Shown: positions 33,715 to 47,432 of the stretch, in pieces | Layout: each line of letters begins with the position of its first letter | Numbering within the stretch: the first letter of the stretch is position 1 | From: Thamnidium elegans | Taxonomy: Eukaryota > Mucoromycota > Mucoromycetes > Mucorales > Mucoraceae | Direction of reading: 5' to 3' | NCBI GenBank assembly: GCA_025201345.1 | Contig: JAIXMG010000023.1 | Location: 124,001 to 188,000, forward strand | Length of the DNA stretch: 64,000 nucleotides | Translations under genes and position numbers: made by a program | The notes under the pieces: model-generated | The model's database searches: none | Told to the model about the DNA's origin: nothing | Seen by the model: the letters and a program-made list of their open reading frames with translations, nothing else

Positions 33715-35658
33715 ATGCCGTATGAATATACTTTGACTCCATTTTTACCTTTACCCAATTGTGACTTACACGAACAACAAGATGTAAGCCGTGTCCCTTG
33801 TGAAGAATTACATGCTAAAATAATCGCTCTTCGAGTTTATTTTGTTCTAATTGTTCTCAACTTAATATTTGTTGTGTTTACTACTTGTTATTTTATTTAT
33901 CGTTTATATACTTGCAGAAACGTATCTCCTCTAGATATGGCCTGTGCTACCAACGAAAATATATCAAAGCAATGGAGAATATACTCCTTAAAAAAGAGAA
34001 ATATATTTGGTTCCATACTAGGTGCTTTGGGTCACTTAATATTTGTTACCGCTGTCTTGATATATCAAGTGGTCATTACACCATTTACTTGTGATATTTT
34101 CTTATGGGGACCCGTGGTCGGCTTTCTGATTTGGGTTTATGCTCTGATTTGGCGTACACGACGTCTTCATTTACTAATTAGGATCAATGAACTGCAACGA
34201 AAGTATCATTTGCGTTCCACACAATTATGCGATAGCAAAGATGAAAAATTAGTAGCTGAATCAATCAAGAAGGACGATAAAGACTATAAATGGTTTATGA
34301 AACATAAAGGCGCACTAAATAAAGGAAACGGGCATCATATTTTTGTTTTTTGCGGTGTTGTTGTTCTAGTAACTTCCATTATCGTTTTAGCCGAATATCT
34401 TGGTATTTGGATTGACGGTATTTCCCGCTGCGAAATCTATGTCGGAAATTATATTATCTTGGGTATGGTGCTTGTCTTTTTCGCTGTGGTTGTACCTTTT
34501 ATCTTTTGGTATCTGCGTAATGATGAAGACACTCATGGTATTCGTAAAGAAATCTGGGTTACGGTGGCTGTTGGTGTACCTTGCTCTATCATTTGTATCG
34601 TTTGGCAAACTGTGTTTGAGTATCCTACTGGAAAAAACCCAGCTGGTATTAGAGGCATATTTGGTCCTTGTAATTGGCTTATTATTCTTACCACCACAAA
34701 TCATATTATGACCATTGTCTTACCCGTGTTCAAGACTTTGTCTCTAGAACGCCCTGACAAAAGTAAAAATTCTTGTATCGGAACAAAAGGAACTTGTAAT
34801 AAGCTTTCATGGGTTTATAAGTTCTGGCCTAGCAATCAATTATTATTTAAAGATAACAAGGATAAAATGTCCACAAATACTTTGGGACATTCTATGGCTC
34901 GTAGCGGATATAAATGGGAACTTACGGTAGAATCATTACGGCAGGCACTAAACGATCCGGATCAATTATCAATTCTTAAATCTTGGGCTGTCAAAGATTT
35001 TACTGTCGAGAATATTCTTTTCTATGATCGGTACCTGAATCTGATTAAGCAATTAAAACAACAAATATCAAATGGTACACTGTTACAAGATCATAAACAA
35101 CTTATGGAAGGCGGTTGTACTATATCTCGCAGACAAAGTCAAGCTAGTATTATTTCACAGTCGCGTACGCTATTTAATTCGGAAGATGATATTCTAAGTA
35201 TACCTATCGAACCTTATTTAATACCTCAAGTGATAGACTTTTATAATACGTTTATTGTTGATCAGTCTCCGTTGCAAGTGAATATCACTCATAAAGCTAG
35301 AAGTGAAATTGAGACTGCGTTGAGGCCTCTCTGTAAAAAGATGAATTTAAAGTCAAATACAAATACGGAACATCCTGGTATACCTGACTTTTTACAGTCT
35401 TCTTTTTATAACTATCAAGCACCATTCGACATGATTTCGTACGAAACATTTTCAATTGACAGGTTTAGTTTCAACGACGAAAAAAAGGATACAACTACAC
35501 CGTGTCTCTCCACTAGCGAATCTAGTATTCAAGCTTTGACAGGTGGTCAACTTACCGTACGAATCTTTGAACAAGCAAGGAAAGAAGTCTTTTGGAACAT
35601 CTTTTCTGGATTATTCCCTAAAATTGTTGAATCCTATAATATGCACTCTAATGATTAG
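33715..35658 (+). CDS. seven-transmembrane protein with C-terminal RGS domain
   Basis: A single 647-residue exon. Seven hydrophobic segments are visible at about 41-62, 98-120, 126-147, 208-231, 243-266, 280-301 and 319-340. The cytosolic tail carries an RGS domain from about residue 401: KWELTVESLRQALNDPDQL, then FTVENILFYDRYLNLIKQL. The rest of the fold resumes near 496-545 (PYLIPQVIDFYNTFI) after an insertion. RGS domains speed GTP hydrolysis by G-alpha. This receptor-RGS fusion is known from plants (AtRGS1) and early-diverging fungi, where it couples a nutrient or pheromone signal to G-protein silencing. The ligand is unknown. Being intronless is unusual next to its neighbours. Confidence 0.85.
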   Translation: MPYEYTLTPFLPLPNCDLHEQQDVSRVPCEELHAKIIALRVYFVLIVLNLIFVVFTTCYFIYRLYTCRNVSPLDMACATNENISKQWRIYSLKKRNIFGSILGALGHLIFVTAVLIYQVVITPFTCDIFLWGPVVGFLIWVYALIWRTRRLHLLIRINELQRKYHLRSTQLCDSKDEKLVAESIKKDDKDYKWFMKHKGALNKGNGHHIFVFCGVVVLVTSIIVLAEYLGIWIDGISRCEIYVGNYIILGMVLVFFAVVVPFIFWYLRNDEDTHGIRKEIWVTVAVGVPCSIICIVWQTVFEYPTGKNPAGIRGIFGPCNWLIILTTTNHIMTIVLPVFKTLSLERPDKSKNSCIGTKGTCNKLSWVYKFWPSNQLLFKDNKDKMSTNTLGHSMARSGYKWELTVESLRQALNDPDQLSILKSWAVKDFTVENILFYDRYLNLIKQLKQQISNGTLLQDHKQLMEGGCTISRRQSQASIISQSRTLFNSEDDILSIPIEPYLIPQVIDFYNTFIVDQSPLQVNITHKARSEIETALRPLCKKMNLKSNTNTEHPGIPDFLQSSFYNYQAPFDMISYETFSIDRFSFNDEKKDTTTPCLSTSESSIQALTGGQLTVRIFEQARKEVFWNIFSGLFPKIVESYNMHSND

Positions 35659-36184
35659 ATTTTTTTTTTTACCTCTATAGATTGTATTTTTATTTAATAA
35701 AAAAAAATATTCTTTTTATTTATATACAAAATGCCTTGCTTTGGTTTATTTCTTTAGTCTTATTATTACTAAATCTTGGTGCCAACCTGTATTTGAGGAT
35801 CATACCGCATGTGTAATCTTAGGGGATAGTTAAACCTTTCTGAATTTAAAGTAACAGTCCGTCATTTTTACTATTCCATTGTCGGTGCCAGAGAATGAAA
35901 AATTACGATCAATTTTATATGCATGTCTACACTAGTTGTTTCGACTTGTCTCGTGCAAGAAGTGAAAATAAAATCCAAAATCCAAAATTGTTAGCTTGTA
36001 AGTTGGACCTTAATGGCCGTTTTTTATATTGCAGGCGAGTGAATAGGGTCATATTAGATTTTTTTATACATTAGAGCGTCATAAAAAAGTATAAAGAAAC
36101 GTAAACAAATTGTTCTTTTATTTTATGGGGAAAAAAATATAAATTGCAATGTTTTTCTATTAAGCTAAAAGAACTATATATTCA
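35659..36184. other. convergent 3' spacer
   Basis: Between the 7TM-RGS gene (+) and the F-box gene (-). It is AT-rich with no supported ORF. Confidence 0.55.
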
Positions 36185-38008
36185 TTAAGCTAAAAGCCTT
36201 ACTTTTTTTTTATCAAACTCAACCACCAACTCTCGAAAAGTATGGCACCTAAGGTTTAGAAAGTGTGTAGTTTTGCTAGTGGAATTATTTGAATAGTCCA
36301 AATGTGAAGACTCAGAAAATCTTGTAATATCAGATTTGAGATCGACATAAAAATATTGATCTCCATTTTCACTTGAGTGCTTTAAAAATAAATTTGAATA
36401 GTATTGGTTCGAAAATTCTCTCACAACGTATAGCTTATCAAATCTTGTATTAGGCATGTTGATTTCCAGCTTCTTTCGGTGTATATTCTTTCCATCATAT
36501 TTTGTAAATGTCTTTTTCAAGAATGACATTCTTTTCAAGTTTGGTAGCTGGATAGATAATTGTTCTAGCACGGTGGGGTGGACTACTGTAGATATCAAGA
36601 CAAGTTCTTCCATCGATGTATGGATTGATAGTTTAGGTCTATAGAATTGAAGAGTGTGGAAAGAACCTTCTAACCTTTTCAATAAAGGGCAGTATTCAAA
36701 TATGTGATCTAAAAAGGCCTCTCGACTCGTAGCTCTTGTCGCCGTTAAACTGTACAAACCCAGCCACGCAGATCCGATTTTCAAATTAGTTAAAAATGAT
36801 CCAATATTTTCGATTAGTTCAACACGTGAACATGCTTCATCAAATTTTACGAAAGTAACAGTTACTTCATGTCTACGAGTCATACCAATATATGGTTTAT
36901 GGTGAGGACGAGTATTGAGAAGATTGGTTTCTTCTATAGCTAAAGATACTTCTGTTTTATTAGCTGCTCTGTAGGCTTCTGATTGCCAAAATACAGGTAA
37001 TAAGGAGGTAATATCGTCACAAGCAAGATATTTTACGTCAATGGTCGTTCTGCTGAGAGAATACTGAAGAAACGACATAATAACAGCGTTACTGCAAACC
37101 AGATCTGTTTTGTAAAAGTTTGGATTAAAGTGAAGAGTTTCTAAACTTGGCAGTACGTGCATTATATAGTTGAGTGTCGCTTTTCCACCATCAGTCGTGA
37201 AACAGAAACTGAATTTTTTTAAATTTATCTTTGGCTTAAACAGATCAATTTTATCTAATAGAGATGTATTTTCAGTAATATTTGAACGGTGTCGATTATT
37301 TATAATAAGTGCATGTCGTCGGTGGACTGAGAAACTAATAAGCTTCGGGCAAGAGTCAAGTATTTCATCTACTTCTTCTAGTCTTAATCCGTTAAGTTTT
37401 TCTATCTCTAAATGCTTTAAACACTTGAATGTTGATAAATCAGATAATAGCTTTGTAAGTACGGTTCTGGACAATGAAACCGTTACATATTCTAGCGAAT
37501 TTAAGATGAGTGTAAGGTTGGTGAGTCTATCGTAAAATCCGTAAGCAGTTTTAATATACACTCCCATATTATCAGAGTAAATAGGTCTTGGGATTTCCTG
37601 CAGATTTTTCCACCTATGTTGTTGCATAAGTAATCGCGTCCATAACCAATAACATGAATTTTTGGATGTTATAACTTTTACGTTGGGACAATAACCACTC
37701 AGTTTTTCAAAGTAACCTAGTCGATCCCAATATTTTTGTGAGTTACGAATGACTATATTGAAATTGATCTTGTTTACACGCTCTCCTAAATGTTCTAATG
37801 ATTGTAAAGTACTGACGAGCTTTTTTAATTGTGGATTGTAGCTTGAAATGGTAATGGTATGATATGCAACTCGTTCCGCCGGCTTTTTCCATGATTTACA
37901 AACAAGCTGACACTGGAAAATAGTTTTTTTATCGTATACTTCTTGCAATATGTATTGCAATAACTCTGCTGGTAATTCACTCCACGAGCGTAAGCTATAG
38001 TTTGACAT
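36185..38008 (-). CDS. F-box protein with leucine-rich-repeat-like body
   Basis: A single exon encodes 607 residues. Residues about 10-50 form an F-box: ELPAELLQYILQEVYD, then QCQLVCKSWKKPAER, the Skp1-binding helices. The remainder has irregular leucine-rich segments (for example FKCLKHLEIEKLNGLRLEEV and LPSLETLHFNPNF) typical of the large, fast-evolving LRR-type F-box families of Mucoromycota. It would act as a substrate adaptor of an SCF ubiquitin ligase; the target is unknown. The absence of introns fits that expanded family. Confidence 0.85.
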   Translation of the reverse strand: MSNYSLRSWSELPAELLQYILQEVYDKKTIFQCQLVCKSWKKPAERVAYHTITISSYNPQLKKLVSTLQSLEHLGERVNKINFNIVIRNSQKYWDRLGYFEKLSGYCPNVKVITSKNSCYWLWTRLLMQQHRWKNLQEIPRPIYSDNMGVYIKTAYGFYDRLTNLTLILNSLEYVTVSLSRTVLTKLLSDLSTFKCLKHLEIEKLNGLRLEEVDEILDSCPKLISFSVHRRHALIINNRHRSNITENTSLLDKIDLFKPKINLKKFSFCFTTDGGKATLNYIMHVLPSLETLHFNPNFYKTDLVCSNAVIMSFLQYSLSRTTIDVKYLACDDITSLLPVFWQSEAYRAANKTEVSLAIEETNLLNTRPHHKPYIGMTRRHEVTVTFVKFDEACSRVELIENIGSFLTNLKIGSAWLGLYSLTATRATSREAFLDHIFEYCPLLKRLEGSFHTLQFYRPKLSIHTSMEELVLISTVVHPTVLEQLSIQLPNLKRMSFLKKTFTKYDGKNIHRKKLEINMPNTRFDKLYVVREFSNQYYSNLFLKHSSENGDQYFYVDLKSDITRFSESSHLDYSNNSTSKTTHFLNLRCHTFRELVVEFDKKKVRLLA

Positions 38009-38671
38009 TGTACTTTTACTTGAGGATACGAAAAAAAAGAAGAAGAAAAGAAGAAAAAAAGAAAAAGAAGAAAAGAAAAGAAAAGAAGAAAAAAGGGAAT
38101 GATTTATCCAGCAGGGAAGATAAGACTAGAAAAAAAAATTGTCACAGCAAGTATCTAGTATTTAAAACATTTTTTTTTATGATTAAACCTACAGTGGGCG
38201 TAACTCTCCCAACTACGGCTGAAATAATCAAATATATTTAGCACAGTGGAAAGTAGATGATGTTATCCTAAATGGCAGCTATATCCTTAGTTCATTTGAG
38301 TCAAAATTAAAAAGCATGTCAAGTACCTAACATTTTAAAGAATAAAAATAAAGCGTAAGGAAATTGTGAAAGATAAAAATCATGCCAATAAATCACTACT
38401 GAGTAAAGCACATAATTTTGATGCTTAAATTCTGACTTGGAGGACTGCGAGAACTTCCTTTTTTTTTCCCTCTTGGTAAAGAGATTCCATTCGTCATTTT
38501 GATAACCTTATATCCATTTGGCCGTTTATATAGGTGAGAAGAAATGCGATAGACTTCCAAGGTAGAACTTAGGTTTGACAGCTAAACGGAGGGTCTTATC
38601 GCCGGACATTTAATTTCCTAAATACCTTTTTAAAATTGCCCCCTACTAATAGCGCCTCTTTTTTTTCGCCC
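38009..38671. other. divergent intergenic region with purine tract
   Basis: Upstream region of the F-box gene (-) and NDUFAF7 (+). A GA-rich purine block at 38027-38096 lies directly upstream of the F-box start and may be 5' UTR. A small Lys-rich ORF across it is not supported. Confidence 0.5.
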
Positions 38672-40512
<1,841 letters not shown>

Positions 40513-40529
40513 AATATCAATTGCCAAAC

Positions 40530-40561
<32 letters not shown>

Positions 40562-41052
40562 TATATTATCCTAATTTAGTAGTTTTTACATCTGAATTCT
40601 ATCTGTATTATGTGATACTTACCAAACGTGGTGTATATATCCTATTACAGAATTTTAAGTTGAAAATTACAGTATACGATACTTTTTAATCATTACATTA
40701 GGTATTTTTGTAAAACAGATAACACGATGAGAATAAAATCCATGGTACACAAAAAGGTCATACCATGCATAGTAACTACTGTGGTAATTTGCTCATGTAT
40801 ACCGAGGTTAAAAGTCGCACAAAAAGATAACGCCAAACAATATTCGTGATTGCAGCCTTTTTTATTAATTAGATGAAATTCAATCATCCTCTTGGTTTGT
40901 GTAAAACAAGTTTCACGTTGATTATGAGATAATGTTTATATAAAAGAGCGTGTCTTTTTCTTTCTTTTTTTTTTGTATACATCTTCATTAATACCTTAAA
41001 AAACCTCTAAAACCCCCTCCTCTTTTATTCTATATACCAAAAATATATATAT
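40513..41052. other. intergenic region
   Basis: Spacer between NDUFAF7 and the OPT gene, starting with a poly-A run of about 29 nt (40530-40558) soon after the NDUFAF7 stop. No supported ORF. Confidence 0.55.
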
Positions 41053-43477
41053 ATGGCGGAAGAAGTCCATAAAAGTGAGACTATCCACTCTGAAAAAATT
41101 GACGCGGATGGAACCGAAAAGACTGAAGCTTATTATGATGAAAAGATTGCTCAAGACACAAGCTTTCAGGATGAACCTTGGTTAAAAGACTCTAAAGATC
41201 TCAAGATTGACGCTGAGCATCAAAATATTGACTATTTTGCTAATGAAGACGAGCTGGATATCGCCATCATTAATGATCTTGCTCTAACTGAAGATGATAC
41301 CACGCTTAGATCGATTACTTTCAGATCAATCCTGACCGGTTTTGTAAGTGCCCCCTTTCTTTGATTTTTTTTTTTGAGTAATAAACTTAACAAAATTTCT
41401 AGATTCTTTCTGCCCTTAGTTCCTCTGTATCTCAACTTATGGTTTTTAAACCTGTAGGTATTGCATTGACAGATACATTCATGTTAATTCTTGCTTATAT
41501 TATGTGTACTGCTTGGGCCCGGTTCCTTCCTAAAGGAGGCTGGTTAAATCCTGGTCCATTTAATGTCAAGGAACACACCTGTATATATATTATGATTTCA
41601 TCTGCTAATACCAGTGCCTATGGTACCTGGATTTTATCTGCCCAAGAACTTTTCTATCAAGATACACCTGGCGCTGCAGGTTCCATCTTCTTGTTGTTCG
41701 CTACACAACTTGTAGGTTATGGTATTGCAGGTCAACTTCGACCTTACCTTGTCTATCCATCCAATATGATCTGGCCTACTTCGCTTCCTGTCATCTCTTT
41801 ATTAAAGACCTTTAATACCGATGCTGCTGAGGCTAAATGGCGTACCAAATTCTTCTTTATTATTTTTGGTGCTATCTTTGTCTACGAATTTATTCCTCAA
41901 TATATGTTTCCTATGCTTGGTGGTATCTCTATCGTCTGTCTTGCTAAAAACAATAGCCCCTGGGTGCAACGTTTGTTTGGAGGGTTGGGTACCAATGAAG
42001 GTTTGGGCATGTTCCAATTCAGTTTTGATTGGAATTTGTTATCTTACTTGACTCCTCTTGTTATTCCTCTTTGGATTCAGTTAAATGTTTATTTTGGTAT
42101 CCTATTACTTTGGATCCTTTTGCCTCTTCTTTACTATTATGATGTTTGGAACGCTCAAAGTTTCCCTTACTTATCAAACTCTATCTGGCAGCGATTTGAT
42201 AACGGTACATCTATTATTTATCCTCAACATCAGGTCTTGAACGCCGATAACTCGCTTAATCAAACTTTATTGGAAGAAGTCGGTCGTCCTCAATTCGCCA
42301 CTTCTTTTGCTGTCAATTATATCTTTATTAACTTTGCTGTCACAGCTACTATCACTCATGTCGCTCTCTTTTACGGAAAAGAAATTTGGACTAGTTTCCG
42401 TACTCTCAAGAGTAAGATTGCTAGTGGTGATGTTGATATTCATATGAAATTGATGCAAGCATATAAAGAGGTAATTATTATATTTATTTATTTATAAAAA
42501 AAAAAAAAAAAACTAACTTTTAACTTTTTACCTAGGTTCCTAACTGGTGGTATTATATTGTATTCGCCTGTGGTACCGCCCTCAACATTGGTATTGCATA
42601 CGCTAACCATTCTCAACTTCCTTGGTGGGGAGTTCTATTCGCCATCGCACTTTCTAGTATCCTATCTTTACCTCTTAATTTAATTACAGCCGTTACTGGT
42701 TATGGTTTTGGCTTAAATGTACTGACAGAGATGATCTGTGGTTTTGTCTTGCCAGGATACCCTATTGCCAACATGTACTTTAAGACATTAGGTTATAACA
42801 CTATGCATCAAGCAGGTGCCATGGCAAGAGATTTGAAAATTGGTCACTACCTTAAAGTACCTCCTCGTATGACCTTCTTACATCAAATGCTTGGTACTTG
42901 TGTTGGTTGCGTCTTCAATTATATTGTCAACAATGCCATCACGAAAAACGAAAGAGAAATTCTTTTGGATCCTGTCGGCAGTCAATTTTGGAATGGTGCT
43001 ACACCTCAAACGATTAATTCTGCTGCTATCACTTGGGGTGCTATTGGTCCCATGGCTATGTTCGGTCCTAGTACACAATACTATATCTTCCTTTGGGCGT
43101 TCATTATTGGGTTTGTTTTACCTGTGCCCGGTTGGTTACTCAATAAGAAGTTTCCAAAGGCCGGTTTTAATTATATCAATATTCCCATGATCTTGTATGG
43201 TCTTGTACTTATGCCCGGTACTAATACGTCTTGGATCACTTTCTCGTTTATCATTATGCTGGTAACTCAAGGTTACGTTAAGCGTAGATACAGTGCTTGG
43301 TTCGCTAGACACAACTATTTAATCTCGGCAGCTTTGGATTCAGGAACTTCGCTCATGGTTTTCTTTGTTTCCATTGCTTTGTATGGTGGTGCTAGTGGTG
43401 TTGCCTACGAGTTTCCTACATGGTGGGGTAACCGTGCTGATGCCAAGTATATGGATCAGTGTTGTTTGAACTGTTAA
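41053..43477 (+). CDS. OPT-family oligopeptide transporter
   Basis: Exons 41053-41343, 41403-42470 and 42536-43477 give 766 residues. The acidic N-terminal 80 residues are cytosolic. About 14-16 hydrophobic segments follow. WLNPGPFNVKEH is the NPG signature of the family, and the C-terminal half includes GYGFGLNVLTEMICGFVLPG and GATPQTINSAAITWGAIGP, both typical. OPT proteins move tetra/pentapeptides, glutathione or metal chelates with protons at the plasma membrane. Length and ordering match fungal Opt1/Opt2-type proteins; the precise substrate is not readable. Confidence 0.95.
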
Positions 43478-43911
43478 TTGGCAGTTTCTTTTTTCTTTCT
43501 ATTTCTTATTTCTTAACAACTATTTTAATATAATCTACCCTTTATCATACCTTTTTTTTTTTATCGACTTTAGTCCTTTGTATATTGTTTTATTATTGAG
43601 ATACACTGCTTAAACTGAAGCAAAGTATAGTGGTGCCTGTAACTTCGCGAAAGTGCACCCTTGAACGCCACTAAATCGAGCGACTATTGTATGTTAAGTA
43701 CATTAGACTTTGCAAAACATACATCATTTTGAAGGAGAAAAAAAAAACCCGTTATGGCTATTCTGGATCTACAATGTATAATAAAATTACTCTATTTTTT
43801 TATTTTATTAATTTTAAATATGAATATACGAAAACAAAGTATATCTTATTTCAATAAGTAGATTTCGGGATTAGCAAATATATCTATAATAATAAAATGT
43901 TTAGTAACTCG
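43478..43911. other. convergent 3' spacer
   Basis: Between the OPT gene (+) and the INCENP gene (-). No ORF with content is seen. Confidence 0.55.
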
Positions 43912-45394
43912 TTATTTAAATATTTTGAGCTCTTTACCTTCTAAATTGAGTGGTGGTATAGCAGAAAATATACTATCTGGGTCAATGTTTTCTTGGTTTT
44001 TTAAATGAACATATAATTCGGGACTCATCGACCATGATGGTATAGGGTAATTAACTTCAGCTTCCTCACTCTCCTCCGTTTTATCGATCGTGGGAGCTAT
44101 TATTGCAGGTATATTGCTCACTGAGTTTGTCTAGCATAAAGTTTTTTTTTTTATCGTTTTAGTTATTCGGTAATAATAAACAAGTGAAAAATAAAAGCTA
44201 CCTTTCTTAAACTCATAGTTCCCGGTTTTTTAAAATGTGGTTGCGGCATTACCCCGCTTACTTCGATATTAGACATTCTCGGTTCTTCGACTAACTCTCT
44301 AGGTCTCTTTTGAGGATGATTTTCTAAAAGGCTCATACGTATATTATTATCTTTTGCACTAGTTGTACTATTGGTAGATTCAGAAGGTTTAGGTCGAACA
44401 GTAATGAAATGTGTGGAAGATATAGAGCCTTTTGAATCTCTAGAGTTAGAGGATTGAGCTAATTGAAATAATCGGCTCATAAAAGGGCTTTGGTATCGTG
44501 CAGGTGATGCGGTTGGTGTAGGTGACTTGAGTTGCGTAGAGTTTCTGTTGGGGCTTCCATTTATATAATGTTCAGAAGCAGTTCGAATAGGACTACAGCT
44601 CGTATATTGATTTAAAGCTTTTCGAACAGGACTTAAAACAGTATCACCTCCCAAACGTCGTTTGGGTACTACAAGTTGGATTTCGTCATCGTCATCGTCA
44701 TCATCGTTATCGCTGTTGATGTGTCGTATAGGACTAATAGTACATAGTGTATTGGTTTGGTCTTTGTCGTCGTATGATTTAGGTGTTGTAGGGATTTTTT
44801 GAGATTGTGTGTTTGTTTCTGTATCGAGTTCTGGTGTTCTTCTAATATCGTCTGTAATATCTGTAATAATGTCACTTTGACCAGGATTTTGTATGTCAGG
44901 TTCTTTATGTACAGCGTCAGTTACGGTGCTATCGGCTAAAGGATGTGTTGGTAATGGGATTTCAGTGATATTGTCAGGTTGATCTTTTTTGCAGAATAAT
45001 AATCTGAGTTCAGGTGCAATATGAAAGTCACCGCTTTCTTCGTCTAGTAGATCGTTCATTTTTGAAATTGATTCTTGTCGATTTAAAGAGACATCATTAA
45101 CTGATCTAATAGATTCTACCTCGATCACACCATTTTGTTTGGATACATTCTCATTCTTTGACTCTACAACAGGCCTTTTCCATGCTAATATATCGCTAGA
45201 AAGATTACATGTTAGTAAGCTTTCTTTTTTTTTTTTTTTTTGTTAATGAGTTCGTAATCGCTTTACCTAATTGTTGTATGTTTGTCAAACCAATCTAAAT
45301 GAGACTTCGTTATATTATCTAGTTGTTCAATTTTTTTGGTAGCAATATCATCCCAATAATCCTCTTGTTCGTCTACCCAAGCATATAACTCCAT
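43912..45394 (-). CDS. INCENP/Sli15-like chromosomal passenger protein
   Basis: Exons 45394-45267, 45195-44202 and 44130-43912 give 446 residues. The C-terminus (about 401-446) reads NYPIPSWSMSPELYVHL, then DPDSIFSAIPPLNLE. This is an IN-box, the segment that binds and activates Aurora kinase. The conserved W, the D-P-x-x-I-F core and the PPL-x-LE end are all present. The N-terminal 45 residues (YAWVDEQEDYWDDI) could be the survivin/borealin-binding region. The middle is long, Ser/Pro/Asp-rich and full of SP sites (SPIR, SPVR, SPTP), fitting Cdk-regulated spindle targeting. It is shorter than yeast Sli15 (698) and lacks a clear coiled single-alpha-helix region. The identification rests on the IN-box. 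Confidence 0.78.
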
Positions 45395-47432
45395 ATTTTT
45401 TTTTTTTTTTTGTAATTTTTTTTGGTAAAGAAAGTAAAAAAATAAAAAAAAATGGTCAAGCAAAAGAATTTTTGTACCAGTGTAACGATTAAAATTATAC
45501 AATTGGCTTGAAGCGTGTTATTAACTACCTCAAGATAGGCCATTATACGTCGAATTTTTATCTTGATCGTATAAAGTTATTAACAAAAAAAAAATTGCGA
45601 AAGGTGATTCGAATAAGAGTAATATAAATTTAAATTGAACTATCTGACAATCCAAACCTTTTTTGTTGTTGTTGTCTTCAGGCTCATCTTTATCACTACT
45701 GAATGTATAAATAAATTATATCCATTCAACGATTAATGGTATTCTACATCACGTGTGGATTGTAGCTTTAGATAAAGAAACAATCTAGTTTCGTCATTGT
45801 GCATCCTTTTCTTACGATGCGCAAATGAAACTCTGTGTAGAAAACTTCTTTAAGAGTAAGCATATGATGACTTTTTTTTTTTTTTTTTTTTTTTTAAGAG
45901 GTAGAATCGATATTACATCATATACATGTTTCATTTTCTTATAAGAGGATTAGGTAGTTTTATCATTGTGAATTGCTTTCTTACCATGTGTTAAATACTG
46001 TGAAAATCTAGATTCTAAAAGCCTTTGTTTTCTTGCATAGAAATTTTTTTTAAGAGTAGGTATTTGACGGGCTTTTTTTAAGAGGTAGAGTTGATTTAAT
46101 GTTACGCCGTATACGCATTATACTTTAGATAAGAAAACTAGCTAGTTTCATCACTGTGTACTCTTTACCATGCGTGAAATGTTGCGCAAATCTAAACTTT
46201 AAAAAATATAGAAAAAGTTCCTTACGAGTAAGCATAAATGATTTTTTTTGAGAGGTGTAATAGGTTAGCAATTGCATTATAAGAATGATTTACTTGGAAT
46301 AATTACAAAGTGAGTAGTCGCAACATATGATCGTAATTTATCGAATACCAAAAAAGTATATGCGCTTGTTAGCCGATCTAGATCCAGATTATGCCCGTTA
46401 AGTACATTACTGCTACTAGGATAAATGTGCCGTCTATAACATGGACATCATTATGTTAGGTACAGAAAATAGTATACTAACTTGTTTGGTGGCTTCCTAC
46501 ATCTATTTTAATTGTTTGCCGATTTTTAGAATTCGATACACAAAATGTGGGGTCATGTTAAAGATCAAATCAGGCAACAAGATTGGGTTAGAAACTCGAC
46601 ATAAATTTGGAGTCAGCTTTGGATCTTTTCCCGGGATCTTATTATTTTAGATCGTATCCCAAGGTTTTGGGAGAGCATATAACTTTTATCTGCATTCTAA
46701 TATAATGAAACGTGTATTATTATACTTTTATTATCAGTGATCGATTGCCCATTAAAGAAAAAGCATCTTTTTGCAACACTCTAATGATAATGCCACATAA
46801 TCGTAAGCTTCAAAGTAGTACTTACCTATCTCAGAAGACACAACGTCTATGAAAATGTAAACAAATAATGAAACTTAAACTTTATTGGGTTTTACATTTT
46901 CAACTACAAATTTAAAATAAAGCGCGGCTGTCTTTGTCCTTTCAGGGCAACCAATGGCTTTCTAGACTTGCAGTATAGATTTTTATTCGTCGTAGTGTTA
47001 CTTATCGGAGCTACTGGGTATCGAAAAAAAAAAGAAAAAAAAAGCTTTGGCCAATAACACACTGTGTTCGGAAAAAAAACTATTGAAAGGGATAAATAAG
47101 TAGAATTATTAGAGCTATCGAGCAAAACATGTATAATTAGGTAGCATGTAACTAGGGGAACGGGGGATTTAAGGAAAAGTAGATGAGCATTTTATGTTGT
47201 TAAATGATCACATAAAATTATGTAGCTTCCACGATATGTTCAGATAAGGAAAAAATAATTTTTTTCTTAAACATCGTGTAACTTAATAAGGTTGATTAAA
47301 AAAAAAACTTTAAAATACACGGAGTTGGTTTTTTTTTTTCAAGTGTTTAAAATGATCTTTATGTACTCGAGTTAAATGAAAATTTACAATATGGGCTTAT
47401 AAGGTGCCCTCCTTTATTTCTAAATAGATATT
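45395..47432. other. 2 kb intergenic region with decayed tandem repeat
   Basis: Between the INCENP 5' end and the desaturase 3' end. It contains the approximately 180 bp repeat entered separately. ORFs of 60-75 codons at 46441-46650 (+) and 46904-47125 (-) have no recognised domain. The minus-strand segment around 46920-46985 has the look of a frameshifted old coding fragment, but I cannot name it. Confidence 0.5.
45760..46275. repeat. three degenerate direct repeats, period about 170-190 bp
   Basis: Each unit contains in order a TAGTTT-(T/C)-(A/G)TCA-TGTG block (45786, 45955, 46143), a CTTAC-ATG block, an AAGAGTA or CGAGTA block, a T run, and AGAGGT (about 45896, 46080, 46250). Spacing of the shared landmarks is 169-188 bp. 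The copies are strongly diverged, and no coding frame is kept across them. Confidence 0.75.

Noticed and set aside
38636..38671. TTG at 38636 as start of NDUFAF7
   Set aside because: ATG 38672 opens directly into an Arg-rich mitochondrial presequence, which fits the family.
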